Below, piece after piece: positions 51,120 through 59,391 of a stretch of DNA of 64,000 bases; position 1 is the first letter of the stretch, and each line of letters opens with the position of its first letter. Made by a program: the position numbers and the translations under genes. The notes beneath the pieces are model-generated. The model had not been told where the DNA came from. It did no database searches and saw only the letters and a program-made list of their open reading frames with translations. The stretch comes from CAZAPO01 sp044841755 (GTDB taxonomy: Bacteria > Bacteroidota > Bacteroidia > Flavobacteriales > Flavobacteriaceae): positions 1 through 64,000 of the forward strand of contig JAXOFM010000005.1 in the NCBI GenBank assembly GCA_044841755.1, written 5' to 3'.

Positions 51120-51500
51120 TTAAATTTTTCCTGATAGAGAAGACACTTGAATCTCTAATCGTTTTATTTCTCTAATAATGGCATTTTTATCCATTTGCAT
51201 CCACGTAAATAATTTTAACATTGTAGTTGCAAAAATGGCCAAAAATCCTGCTAATCCCCATTTTATGAGATCATTAGTTTCCTCGGTATTAAAGAATTGT
51301 ACAAGGCAATAAATAAAGGCAATAAATGTCAATACTTGAATAAAATTAATATAAATAAACATCCATTTATTTTTTCCTCTAAAAACACCAATTACCATAT
51401 CAAACAGGTTTTGCTCATCAAGCTCATCATAAAACTTAGCTTCTTGTTCGGTTAATGTTTCCTTAATTAATCTGTCTATTTCTTCCTTTTTAGTTTTCAT
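51120..51500 (-). CDS. DUF6768 membrane protein, partner of ECF sigma factor
   Basis: About 126 residues from the ATG at 51500 (MKTKKEEIDRLIKETL); an ATG at 51506 is equally possible, and the open frame to 51554 runs upstream towards the sigma gene. An acidic N-terminal helix EIDRLIKETLTEQEAKFYDELDEQNLFDMVIGVFRGKNKW is followed by two membrane segments (INFIQVLTFIAFIYCLV and WGLAGFLAIFATTMLKLF). This is DUF6768, found next to ECF sigma genes in Bacteroidota. A regulatory role on the sigma factor is inference. Confidence 0.75.
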   Translation of the reverse strand: MKTKKEEIDRLIKETLTEQEAKFYDELDEQNLFDMVIGVFRGKNKWMFIYINFIQVLTFIAFIYCLVQFFNTEETNDLIKWGLAGFLAIFATTMLKLFTWMQMDKNAIIREIKRLEIQVSSLSGKI

Positions 51501-51564
51501 GGTCATAAATTTTGTAGAACCTAAACTTTTACCAACCTCTAGTAAAAGGTTCAATTCTTATTAA

Positions 51565-52113
51565 TTAATAATGCCGATTATCGGCTTTTAAAATTATTTT
51601 CAATTTCTCTCTGGCGTGAAACAATCTGGATTTAACAGTTCCTTTCTTAATCTTAAGCAATTCTGCTATTTCTGAAAGTGTATATTCGTTCAAATAAAAC
51701 AACCGAATAACCTGTCTTTGCTCAACAGTTAAGTCTTGAATGCCTCGCAATAGTAAGTTCTTTAACTCTTTATTCTCAGTATGAGGTTCTTCAATCTCGT
51801 ACACTTTTTTTAATTCACTCTTTGTTTTAGTTAATCTCGATTGCACCCTTAAAACATCTATTGCCTTATTATTGACAATCCTTAAAGCCCAACTTCCAAA
51901 GCTACTAGCGTCTTTAAGTGAATCGAACTTTTTGATTATTGTCTGCCAACTCTCTTGAGCTACATCTTTTGCAACTTCAGAATCTTTTACAATAAAAAAT
52001 GCCTTTTTACAAAAGTCCTTATGCCAGCGTTTAACCAGCTGTACTAAAGCAGCTGAGTTTCCATTCTGATAATCATTTACTAAACTACTATCAATGTGTT
52101 TGTCTTTTCGCAT
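51565..52113 (-). CDS. RNA polymerase ECF-type sigma factor (second)
   Basis: A 182-residue sigma-70 family protein. Region 2 (about 25-95) includes KKAFFIVKDSEVAKDVAQESWQTIIKKFDSLKDASSFGSWALRIVNNKAID; region 4 (about 120-178) includes VEQRQVIRLFYLNEYTLSEIAELLKIKKGTVKSRLFHAREKL. Motifs are complete. It is followed by the DUF6768 gene. It differs clearly from the sigma factor at 15557. Confidence 0.93.
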   Translation of the reverse strand: MRKDKHIDSSLVNDYQNGNSAALVQLVKRWHKDFCKKAFFIVKDSEVAKDVAQESWQTIIKKFDSLKDASSFGSWALRIVNNKAIDVLRVQSRLTKTKSELKKVYEIEEPHTENKELKNLLLRGIQDLTVEQRQVIRLFYLNEYTLSEIAELLKIKKGTVKSRLFHAREKLKIILKADNRHY

Positions 52114-52225
52114 TTATAATGCTCTTCTATTATATTGACGGTGAATTTTAAAAAAGGTTCACTAGAAAGTTATTATTTAAAGATAAGTGAAAGTAAAATC
52201 TTTTATTAGGAATCATTTCTTTTTC

Positions 52226-52233
52226 TAGTTTTG
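52226..52233 (+). promoter_or_regulatory. Promoter -7 element upstream of rlmD
   Basis: TAGTTTTG, an exact TAnnTTTG match, 24 bp before the rlmD ATG; the -33 element is not clear. Confidence 0.4.
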
Positions 52234-52257
52234 CAAAATATATAATTCACATATTTA

Positions 52258-53712
52258 ATGCCAAGGAGAGAACGTAACAGATTTGTAAAAAGAGGTCAGA
52301 TTTTAGAACTAAAGATTGAAGATTATGCTTTTGGTGGAAAAGGGATTGCGAGAATTAGATCTGAAGAAGGCGAATTCGTGGTCTTTATCCCTAATACATT
52401 GCCTGGTCAGCTTGTAAAAGCTCAGGTAAAAAAGTCTAGCAAGAAATACGCTGAATGCAAATTAATAGATGTACTTGAACATTCTGAGGATGAAATCGCT
52501 GTTCCTTATCAAGATATTCCTGGGGCACCTTATATACAATTACCTATTGAACTTCAGCACAAGTACAAGAAAGAAAGTACATTGTCACTGTTTGAGCGCA
52601 TTGGAAAGGTTCAAAACATTGAAAGCCTCTTTGATGAGTTTATAAGTTCTCCAAACTTATTCCACTATAGAAACAAAATGGAATATGGTTTTTCTGCTAT
52701 TGGATATGACCGAAAGAACAAAACTGATATTGATGAATTTACGCTAGGATTTAAAAGACGAGGAGTTTGGTGGATGGGAGATAATCTTGAAAAAGATTCT
52801 GGGTTATTTGATAAACAAGTAGAAGATAACTTAAAGGCAATTAGAAACTATTGTCTTGAAACTGGTTTAGAACCTTGGCATGGACCAAGAAAAGAAGGTT
52901 TCTTTAGGTATTTTGTAGTTAGAAAATCATATAAGACAAATCGTTTATTATTTAACTTGGTTACTACCTCTGTAGATTTGTCCAAATTTGATCTAAACGC
53001 TTTTGCTAAACTATTAAAAGAGCTTTTTAATGATCGTTTTGCTGGTTTACTGCATACCATAAATGACGAAACTGGTGACAGAACTATTGCCACTTCAGGA
53101 AGTGTAACATTAATTGCTGGAGAAGACAAGATTGTAGAAGAGTTACTGGGCTTAAATTTTGAAATTAGCATGAAGAGCTTTTTTCAAACCAATCCTAAAT
53201 CTGCTGAAAAGCTTTATTCAAAAGTTATTGAATATGCTTTAGAGAATAGAGAAGCCATAGACAATACTGTGGTAATGGATTTGTTTTGTGGAACTGGAAC
53301 CATCGGGCAAATATTAGCTTCAAAAAGTGATAATGCGAAAATAATTGGAGTTGATATTGTAGCTTCAGCAATTGAAGATGCTAAAGAAAATGCAAAAAGA
53401 AATAATATAGAAGGGTTGCAATTTTATGCAGCAGACGTTGGTAAGTTCTTGCAACAGCATCCAGAATACAATAACAAAATAAGAACCATTATTTTAGATC
53501 CAGCACGTGCTGGAATTACTCCAAAAACGCTTAAAAAGATTATCAATATCAATGCAGATAGAATTGTATATGTTTCATGCAATCCTGCTACACAAGCTCG
53601 AGACACAGTAGAATTGGTGAATAGTGGCTATGAATTGAAGAAGTTGAGTTTGGTAGATCAGTTTCCGCATACTGCTCATATTGAAACTGTTGTATTGTTT
53701 GAAAAAGCGTAA
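52258..53712 (+). CDS. 23S rRNA (uracil-C5)-methyltransferase, RlmD-like
   Basis: A 484-residue SAM-dependent RNA methyltransferase of the TrmA/RlmD group. An N-terminal TRAM domain (about 10-70, LKIEDYAFGGKGIARI) precedes the catalytic domain with SFFQTNPKSAEKLY, VMDLFCGTGTIGQIL, IILDPARAGITPKTLKKI and the catalytic cysteine in YVSCNPATQARD. The segment that carries the [4Fe-4S] cysteines in E. coli RlmD reads VPYQDIPGAPYIQLPIELQH here, with no cysteine, so the cluster is probably absent. Which uracil is methylated cannot be read from sequence. Confidence 0.9.
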   Translation: MPRRERNRFVKRGQILELKIEDYAFGGKGIARIRSEEGEFVVFIPNTLPGQLVKAQVKKSSKKYAECKLIDVLEHSEDEIAVPYQDIPGAPYIQLPIELQHKYKKESTLSLFERIGKVQNIESLFDEFISSPNLFHYRNKMEYGFSAIGYDRKNKTDIDEFTLGFKRRGVWWMGDNLEKDSGLFDKQVEDNLKAIRNYCLETGLEPWHGPRKEGFFRYFVVRKSYKTNRLLFNLVTTSVDLSKFDLNAFAKLLKELFNDRFAGLLHTINDETGDRTIATSGSVTLIAGEDKIVEELLGLNFEISMKSFFQTNPKSAEKLYSKVIEYALENREAIDNTVVMDLFCGTGTIGQILASKSDNAKIIGVDIVASAIEDAKENAKRNNIEGLQFYAADVGKFLQQHPEYNNKIRTIILDPARAGITPKTLKKIININADRIVYVSCNPATQARDTVELVNSGYELKKLSLVDQFPHTAHIETVVLFEKA

Positions 53713-53791
53713 TGAGTTTTAACACAATAACCATTCGATTAAATTGTTCTAAATACTTACATTTGGTCTTTCAGAAACTTATCATTAATTA

Positions 53792-54298
53792 ATGAAGAAA
53801 ATTGTTTCCTTTTTTATTTTAACTGTCTTTATTTTCGCCTGCGAAAAAGATGATATTTGTGCAGATGGCACTCCTACTACTCCAAGATTAATTGTTAAGT
53901 TCTACGATGCAGCTTTACCTGATGAAACAAAGACAGTTGCTAACTTAGCTGTATATGGGCTGAATGATCAAAACGAACCGGTTTTCTTTGATAATATAAA
54001 CAATACGGACTCTTTAGCAGTTCCCTTAAGAACAGATGCTAACGTTACCCAATTAGTGTTCCATAAAGACATTACAGATCTTAATGATCTATTAGTTGGT
54101 AATCCGGACAATGTTGACATCAACTATAATCGTGAAGATCATTACGTTTCAAGAGCATGTGGCTATAAAGCAATTTTTGAACTGCTTTCTACTGACTTAA
54201 CCATAGATACTGATAATTGGATTTTAAACATCGAAATAAATACAGATAACTCAACCGTTGAAAATGAACAAGCAGCACATATTAAAGTTTTCCATTAG
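53792..54298 (+). CDS. DUF6452 family lipoprotein
   Basis: A 168-residue protein with a lipoprotein signal (VFIFACEKDDIC, lipobox cysteine 17) and the family pattern CADGTPTTPRLIVKFYDAALPDETKTVANLAVYG and a C-terminal AIFELLSTDLTIDTDNWI strand. DUF6452 is restricted to Bacteroidota, function unknown. It overlaps the DUF6048 gene downstream by 35 bases. Confidence 0.88.
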   Translation: MKKIVSFFILTVFIFACEKDDICADGTPTTPRLIVKFYDAALPDETKTVANLAVYGLNDQNEPVFFDNINNTDSLAVPLRTDANVTQLVFHKDITDLNDLLVGNPDNVDINYNREDHYVSRACGYKAIFELLSTDLTIDTDNWILNIEINTDNSTVENEQAAHIKVFH

Positions 54299-54989
54299 TA
54301 TACTTTTTCTGTGCTTAACATTTCAAGTTGAAGCACAAAACGATAGCATTGTAAACGATTCCATTAGATATACACAAAAGTATGGTCTTCGCTTAGGAGG
54401 TGACTTCAGTAAACTTGTAAGAACTGTTATTGACGAAGACTACTCAGGGTTTGAGATTAATGGTGATTACAGATTATCTAAAGATCTTTATGTAGCTGGT
54501 GAAATTGGTTCTGAAGAAAAAACTACAGACAGCGAATACCTTAACTCAACTGCAAAAGGAAGTTATTTTAAAGGAGGTGTAGATTATAACATGTACCAAA
54601 ATTGGTTTGGTATGGAAAACATGATCTATAGTGGTTTTAGAGTTGGTTTTGGTACTTTCAAACAAACCGTGAATAGCTATAGCATTTACGATGTAAATAG
54701 CGAACCTTGGACCTCTACTCCTACTATGGTAATTGACGGTACAGAGCATTCAGGACTAACTGCCGTTTGGGGAGAACTCATTCTTGGTATTAAAGCGGAA
54801 ACCTTTGATAATCTTTATGTAGGGCTTAATGTTCAGTTCAAGGGGCGTATTACCGAAACCGATCCAGATAATTTCGAGAATCTTTATATTCCAGGTTTTG
54901 GTCGTACTTACGACAGTGGTGGCTTCACATTTGGTTTTGGATATAATGTATCTTATCTTATTCCTTTATATAAGAAGAAGAATAAATAA
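54264..54989 (+). CDS. DUF6048 family outer-membrane beta-barrel-like protein
   Basis: A 241-residue protein; the ATG at 54264 is used rather than the TTG at 54258. It has a signal peptide (ending QVEAQ), then KYGLRLGGDFSKLVRTVIDEDYSGFEINGDYRLSKDLYVAGEIG, the DUF6048 pattern, and alternating strands consistent with a small outer-membrane barrel. It is always seen with DUF6452 in flavobacteria; the coding overlap here implies coupled translation and a lipoprotein-barrel complex, which is inference. Confidence 0.87.
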   Translation: MNKQHILKFSISILFLCLTFQVEAQNDSIVNDSIRYTQKYGLRLGGDFSKLVRTVIDEDYSGFEINGDYRLSKDLYVAGEIGSEEKTTDSEYLNSTAKGSYFKGGVDYNMYQNWFGMENMIYSGFRVGFGTFKQTVNSYSIYDVNSEPWTSTPTMVIDGTEHSGLTAVWGELILGIKAETFDNLYVGLNVQFKGRITETDPDNFENLYIPGFGRTYDSGGFTFGFGYNVSYLIPLYKKKNK

Positions 54990-55000
54990 GAAATAAACTT

Positions 55001-55528
55001 GTGGAAAAACAAGAAATCATTAAACTACTCGAAAGTAAGCACCAAGACTTATACACTTTTTTAGAACAACAATCTCCTGATAAATGGGAACAAGGACCTG
55101 AAGGTAAATGGACAACTAGTCAGCATATACTCCATTTAATTCAAAGCGCATATTATCTCAATAAGGGCTTGAGTTATCCCAAATTTATATTACGCTACAA
55201 ATTTGGAAAATCAAATAGAGTTCCCAGAGTATATGATGCTATCATCAACAGGTATAATGAACGTTTAGAAGGAGTTAAAGGAATAACTTTTGGTCCTTCA
55301 AAAAATATGAGAACACCAACTCTTGAAGAAAGATTAGATCTAATTGATCAGCTCAAAGCTCATGAGAATAAACTAAAAAAGATAGTTCTCAAATGGAAAG
55401 ACAAGCATCTTGATAACTTGTTGCTTCCACATCCTCTTATGGGAAGGATGCCAGTGAGAGAAATTATCATGTGGTCTGCTTATCATACTGAGCATCATAC
55501 AAAAACACTAAAAAATCACTATAACTAA
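55001..55528 (+). CDS. DinB family protein
   Basis: A 175-residue cytosolic helical protein starting at GTG 55001. The metal-binding histidines of the DinB fold lie in TTSQHILHLIQSAYYL (about 40-55) and WSAYHTEHHTKTLKNHY at the C-terminus. It is 11 bp after DUF6048 and probably cotranscribed. Second DinB-fold protein of the window, with little similarity to the one at 33505. Substrate unknown. Confidence 0.85.
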   Translation: MEKQEIIKLLESKHQDLYTFLEQQSPDKWEQGPEGKWTTSQHILHLIQSAYYLNKGLSYPKFILRYKFGKSNRVPRVYDAIINRYNERLEGVKGITFGPSKNMRTPTLEERLDLIDQLKAHENKLKKIVLKWKDKHLDNLLLPHPLMGRMPVREIIMWSAYHTEHHTKTLKNHYN

Positions 55529-55536
55529 ATATACCA

Positions 55537-56379
55537 ATGAAGAATTTACATAAGTACTTAATCCTATGTACGCTATTACTTTGCATTTTTTCTTGTAAGC
55601 AAACAAAGGAAGAAGCAGTAGAAGTTGAAGAAAAAAGACAAGTAATAGAAATGGTTACTACTAAAGGAACCATGCTTATTGAATTGTATAATGAAACGCC
55701 AAAACATCGAGACAATTTTATAAAAATCACAAACGACGGAGTATTAGACAGTCTTCTTTTTCATCGTGTCATAGAAACTTTTATGGTTCAAGGAGGTGAT
55801 CCAGAAAGTAAAAATGCACAGCCAGAGCAACGATTAGGAAGTGGTGATTTAGGTTATAAAGTTGATGCAGAATTCCGCCCAAACTTATTTCATAAAAAAG
55901 GGGCTTTAGCTGCAGCAAGAGATGGTAACTTACAGCGAGCTTCAAGTGCTTCTCAATTTTATATTGTACAAGGTGAAGTATATACTGATAGCACTTTAAT
56001 ACATGACGAAGGCAGGATCAATGAATGGTTGGCACAACATTACTTTAAGAATGACCCTGTAAATAAAGCACTTATGGATTCTTTTCAAAGTGCTATTGAT
56101 AATAAAAACTGGAACAAATATAGAGCGCTTAACGATAGTATAAATTCACTCGCAGAGGGTTATACAAATTTTGAGAGATATACTATCCCTCAAGAGCATC
56201 GTGAATTATACAAAACCATTGGAGGTACTGCTCATTTAGATCAAAACTATACTGTTTTTGGAGAAGTGATTGAAGGTTTAGAAGTTGTTGATTCTATTGC
56301 TGCGGTTATTGTCGATCAAAATAATCGTCCTTTTTACGATGTTCGAATTATTTCTGTTAAAGTTAAATCTGAAAACTAG
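55537..56379 (+). CDS. Cyclophilin-type peptidyl-prolyl isomerase lipoprotein
   Basis: A 280-residue protein with a lipoprotein signal (LCIFSCKQ). The cyclophilin domain begins EMVTTKGTMLIELYNETPKHRDNF and has LLFHRVIETFMVQGGDPE, and SSASQFYIVQGEV. About 75 residues, roughly 150-225, interrupt the domain before GGTAHLDQNYTVFGEVIEGLEVVDSIA; this helical insertion is common in Bacteroidota cyclophilins. The catalytic Arg in FHRVI is present. It folds proline-containing proteins in the envelope. Confidence 0.92.
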   Translation: MKNLHKYLILCTLLLCIFSCKQTKEEAVEVEEKRQVIEMVTTKGTMLIELYNETPKHRDNFIKITNDGVLDSLLFHRVIETFMVQGGDPESKNAQPEQRLGSGDLGYKVDAEFRPNLFHKKGALAAARDGNLQRASSASQFYIVQGEVYTDSTLIHDEGRINEWLAQHYFKNDPVNKALMDSFQSAIDNKNWNKYRALNDSINSLAEGYTNFERYTIPQEHRELYKTIGGTAHLDQNYTVFGEVIEGLEVVDSIAAVIVDQNNRPFYDVRIISVKVKSEN

Positions 56380-56454
56380 ACAACTGATATTTATCATAGT
56401 TATACTGGATTAAATTAATGAACTTCAATAAGTATTAATTTTAAAACCAGAGCT

Positions 56455-57000
56455 ATGAAAACTTTAAAGCATTTTAGTTTCATCTTCTTATTCATACTCT
56501 TTGGTTGTGCTTCAACCGAAGCTGTTCTATCAGAATTTGATGAAAGTATCGATTTTAACCAATACAACACTTTTGTTTTATGTATTGATGACCTTTATGT
56601 TGAGAACACACGTTTTCCCAATTACGATAACAATGAAATTAGAGAATTAATTGGTGATGCCATTGAAAAACAAATGATCGATCTTGGGCATAAAACCAAT
56701 GTACTGAAACCTCAATTGCAAGCTGGATTTAAGCTTATTGTAGAAAAAAAGGAAGCTACCTTCTACAATTGCGAACTGGATGATGAATATTACTATTGGC
56801 AAGAAAGCACATTAAAAACAGTTGTATACACTGAAGAAACTCTAGTCGTTTATGTATCAGATTTTGAAAAAAATCAAATTATATGGCAGGCGTCAATGAC
56901 CTGTAATTTAAATCGCTCTAAATCTAAATTAAAAGTTATTATAAATGAGGCGGTAGAAGCCTTATTCGATGAATACCCAAAGGTTATTAATAGTCTTTAA
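56455..57000 (+). CDS. DUF4136-like lipoprotein
   Basis: A 181-residue protein with a lipoprotein signal (FILFGCASTEAV). The remainder, with SIDFNQYNTFVLCIDD, IRELIGDAIEKQMIDLGHK and VVYVSDFEKNQIIWQASMTCNL, matches the layout of DUF4136 lipoproteins (a strand-helix-strand fold). Function unknown; assignment tentative. Confidence 0.7.
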   Translation: MKTLKHFSFIFLFILFGCASTEAVLSEFDESIDFNQYNTFVLCIDDLYVENTRFPNYDNNEIRELIGDAIEKQMIDLGHKTNVLKPQLQAGFKLIVEKKEATFYNCELDDEYYYWQESTLKTVVYTEETLVVYVSDFEKNQIIWQASMTCNLNRSKSKLKVIINEAVEALFDEYPKVINSL

Positions 57001-57115
57001 TTGTTTTATGTCTTTGAATATATGTTGCTAAGCTATTAAATTAAGTCATCAAGAGAATTTATATAAAAAGCTATGACTTTATTTATTAATTTTAGGAAAC
57101 TTCAAGACTATATAA

Positions 57116-57910
57116 ATGACCAAGAGAATTACATTAATAATGCTTTTCGCATTATTCATTTCATCATGCAAATCAAACACTAAAGAGGAAGCATCTAAAG
57201 AAACCACCGAAACAACAACCGAAAGTGAATGGATCCATTTATTTGATGGTACTTCCACCGAAGGTTGGCGTGCCTATAATGGTACAGAATTACCTCCGCA
57301 ATGGGTTATAAAAGATGGAATTTTAACCTTCGACAAAGAAAAAAAGAATAAAGAATTAGAGCATGAAGGTGGAAAAGATATCATCTACGCTGCCGAAGAG
57401 TTCGATAATTTTGAATTATATCTAGAATGGAAAATCCCTCCTGGAGGAAACAGCGGGATTTTCTATCATGTAAAAGAAGGCTATGGAGGACCTCCAGAAG
57501 TTGCTCCTGAGTATCAACTTATTGATGATGAGAACTACACTAAGTTCCATGATATAACAGACTATAATATAGGATTAGGCTACACAGAAAATCCTAATGA
57601 AATTAAGCCATTACAATCTACGGCATGCGATTATGCAATGACTGCTCCCGATCCTGAGCAAAAAGTTCTAAATCCAGCTGGAGAATGGAATTCAGCTAAA
57701 ATTGTATTTACTCCAGAGCTTGTTGAACATTGGCTAAATGGTAAGATGGTATTATCATTTGTTCCTTGGGATGATGAATGGAATGCAAAAAGAAATAGTG
57801 GAAAATGGGGACTTGCAAAAGACTATGGTAAATTTAAAACGGGTTACATAGGTCTACAAGATCATGATAGCCCTCTTTGGTTCAGAAACATTAAAATCAA
57901 GAAATTATAA
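57116..57910 (+). CDS. DUF1080 (3-keto-disaccharide hydrolase-like) lipoprotein
   Basis: A 264-residue protein with a lipoprotein signal (LFISSCKSN). The DUF1080 domain (about 35-262) has WIHLFDGTSTEGWRAYNG, GGKDIIYAAEEFDNFELYLEWKIPPGGNSGIFYHVKEG, PEYQLIDDENY and GYIGLQDHDSPLWFRNIKIKKL. Some members hydrolyse 3-keto-glycosides. It is 14 bp before a Gfo/Idh/MocA oxidoreductase gene, the pairing expected for 3-keto sugar metabolism. Confidence 0.92.
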   Translation: MTKRITLIMLFALFISSCKSNTKEEASKETTETTTESEWIHLFDGTSTEGWRAYNGTELPPQWVIKDGILTFDKEKKNKELEHEGGKDIIYAAEEFDNFELYLEWKIPPGGNSGIFYHVKEGYGGPPEVAPEYQLIDDENYTKFHDITDYNIGLGYTENPNEIKPLQSTACDYAMTAPDPEQKVLNPAGEWNSAKIVFTPELVEHWLNGKMVLSFVPWDDEWNAKRNSGKWGLAKDYGKFKTGYIGLQDHDSPLWFRNIKIKKL

Positions 57911-57924
57911 CTAACTAACACTTT

Positions 57925-59349
57925 ATGAAACGTAGAGATTTTATTAAAACTTCAGCAATAGCATCAACAATTGCTGTTTTACCCTCAATACAAATGTGCG
58001 CAGAAGCAGCAAAAGCAGCTCCAACCAAATTAAGAACAGCTCATATAGGTGTTGGTAATATGGGAATGGCAGATTTAAAAGATATAGCTTCTCATCCTAA
58101 AGTAGAAGTTACTGCCTTATGTGATGTAGATAGTAATTACTTAGATGCAGCACATAAAATGTTTCCAAATGCAAAGGTCTATAAAGATTATAGAGTAATG
58201 CTTAATGAAATGAAAGATGATATTGATGCAGTAGTTGTATCAACTCCAGACCATACACATGCTCCAGCTTCTATGTTAGCAATGGAAATGGATAAAGCTG
58301 TGTATTGCCAAAAACCTTTAACACATCATGTTACTGAGGCTCGAGCAATGAACAAACTGGCTAAAGAAAAGAATCTAATCACTCAAATGGGTATACAAGT
58401 TCATTCTTTTTATGACTATAAACTAGCTACATTATTAATTCAAGACGGAATTATTGGTAAGGTACACACCGTAAGAGCTTGGTCTCCAAAAAACTGGGGT
58501 TATGATGGTCCAGTACCTAAAGGTTCTGATCCTGTGCCAGAAAACTTAGACTGGAACTTATGGTTAGGGACTTCTGGAGAAAGACCTTATAAAGAAGGGT
58601 ATTATCACCCTGGGAATTGGAGAAAGCTAATGGATTACGGATGTGGTACTCTGGGAGATATGGGAGTACACATTTTTGACACTCCTTATAATGCTTTAGA
58701 ATTAGATGTACCTAAAACTATTACTACAAACTGTAGAGAACCAAACGGATATGGATTCCCTGTAAACAATGTAGTTACCTATGAATTTCCTGGTACAAAA
58801 CATACTACAGAGAATTTTAAATGGATTTGGTATGATGGTCCAGGAATGCCAACCGATCATGAAGATTTAGTACTTCCAGGAGCTGAAGGCGTGTCAAAAG
58901 TTGATCAAAAAGAAGATAAGAGTTTAGAAGAAATGTCTTCATTAGAAGTTAAAGAAACTGGAGATAGTCAACTACCAGAGCAAGGAGCAATGTTTATAGG
59001 CACTAAAGGACGTTTATTATTACCGCATTTCATGCAAATACCTAAAAAGATTGTAGATGGTAAATATGTGGATATTTCTGAAGAAATTGCTAAACATAAT
59101 TTAGGAGAACCAGTTAGAGATTATGCTGGTGAAAGTTTTAAACACTACCATCAATTTGTTGATGCTTGCTTAGGTAAAGATGAGTGTACAGCACCGTTTT
59201 CTTATGCTGCTAGATTAACCGAAACTATTTTATTAGGTGTAATTGCAGGACGTTTCCCTAACCAAACATTGCATTGGGATAGTGCAAATGCAAGATTTGA
59301 AGAAGAGGAAGCTAATCAATTTTTAGATGCTCCTTACAGAGACTTTTAA
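57925..59349 (+). CDS. Gfo/Idh/MocA family oxidoreductase with Tat signal
   Basis: A 474-residue protein. The N-terminal MKRRDFIKTSAIASTIAVLPS is a Tat signal (twin Arg then phenylalanine), so it is exported folded, usually with NAD(P) bound. The Rossmann domain includes HIGVGNMGMADLKDI and DVDSNYLDAAHKMFP, the catalytic EKP-like segment is YCQKPLTHHVTEARAM, and the C-terminal domain includes GDMGVHIFDTPYNAL. Members oxidise or epimerise sugars. With the DUF1080 gene it would supply 3-keto chemistry in the periplasm, an inference from context. Confidence 0.92.
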   Translation: MKRRDFIKTSAIASTIAVLPSIQMCAEAAKAAPTKLRTAHIGVGNMGMADLKDIASHPKVEVTALCDVDSNYLDAAHKMFPNAKVYKDYRVMLNEMKDDIDAVVVSTPDHTHAPASMLAMEMDKAVYCQKPLTHHVTEARAMNKLAKEKNLITQMGIQVHSFYDYKLATLLIQDGIIGKVHTVRAWSPKNWGYDGPVPKGSDPVPENLDWNLWLGTSGERPYKEGYYHPGNWRKLMDYGCGTLGDMGVHIFDTPYNALELDVPKTITTNCREPNGYGFPVNNVVTYEFPGTKHTTENFKWIWYDGPGMPTDHEDLVLPGAEGVSKVDQKEDKSLEEMSSLEVKETGDSQLPEQGAMFIGTKGRLLLPHFMQIPKKIVDGKYVDISEEIAKHNLGEPVRDYAGESFKHYHQFVDACLGKDECTAPFSYAARLTETILLGVIAGRFPNQTLHWDSANARFEEEEANQFLDAPYRDF

Positions 59350-59391
59350 AGAGTATTTTTTAATTCAAATAAGAAAAGTAATAGTTAATCA

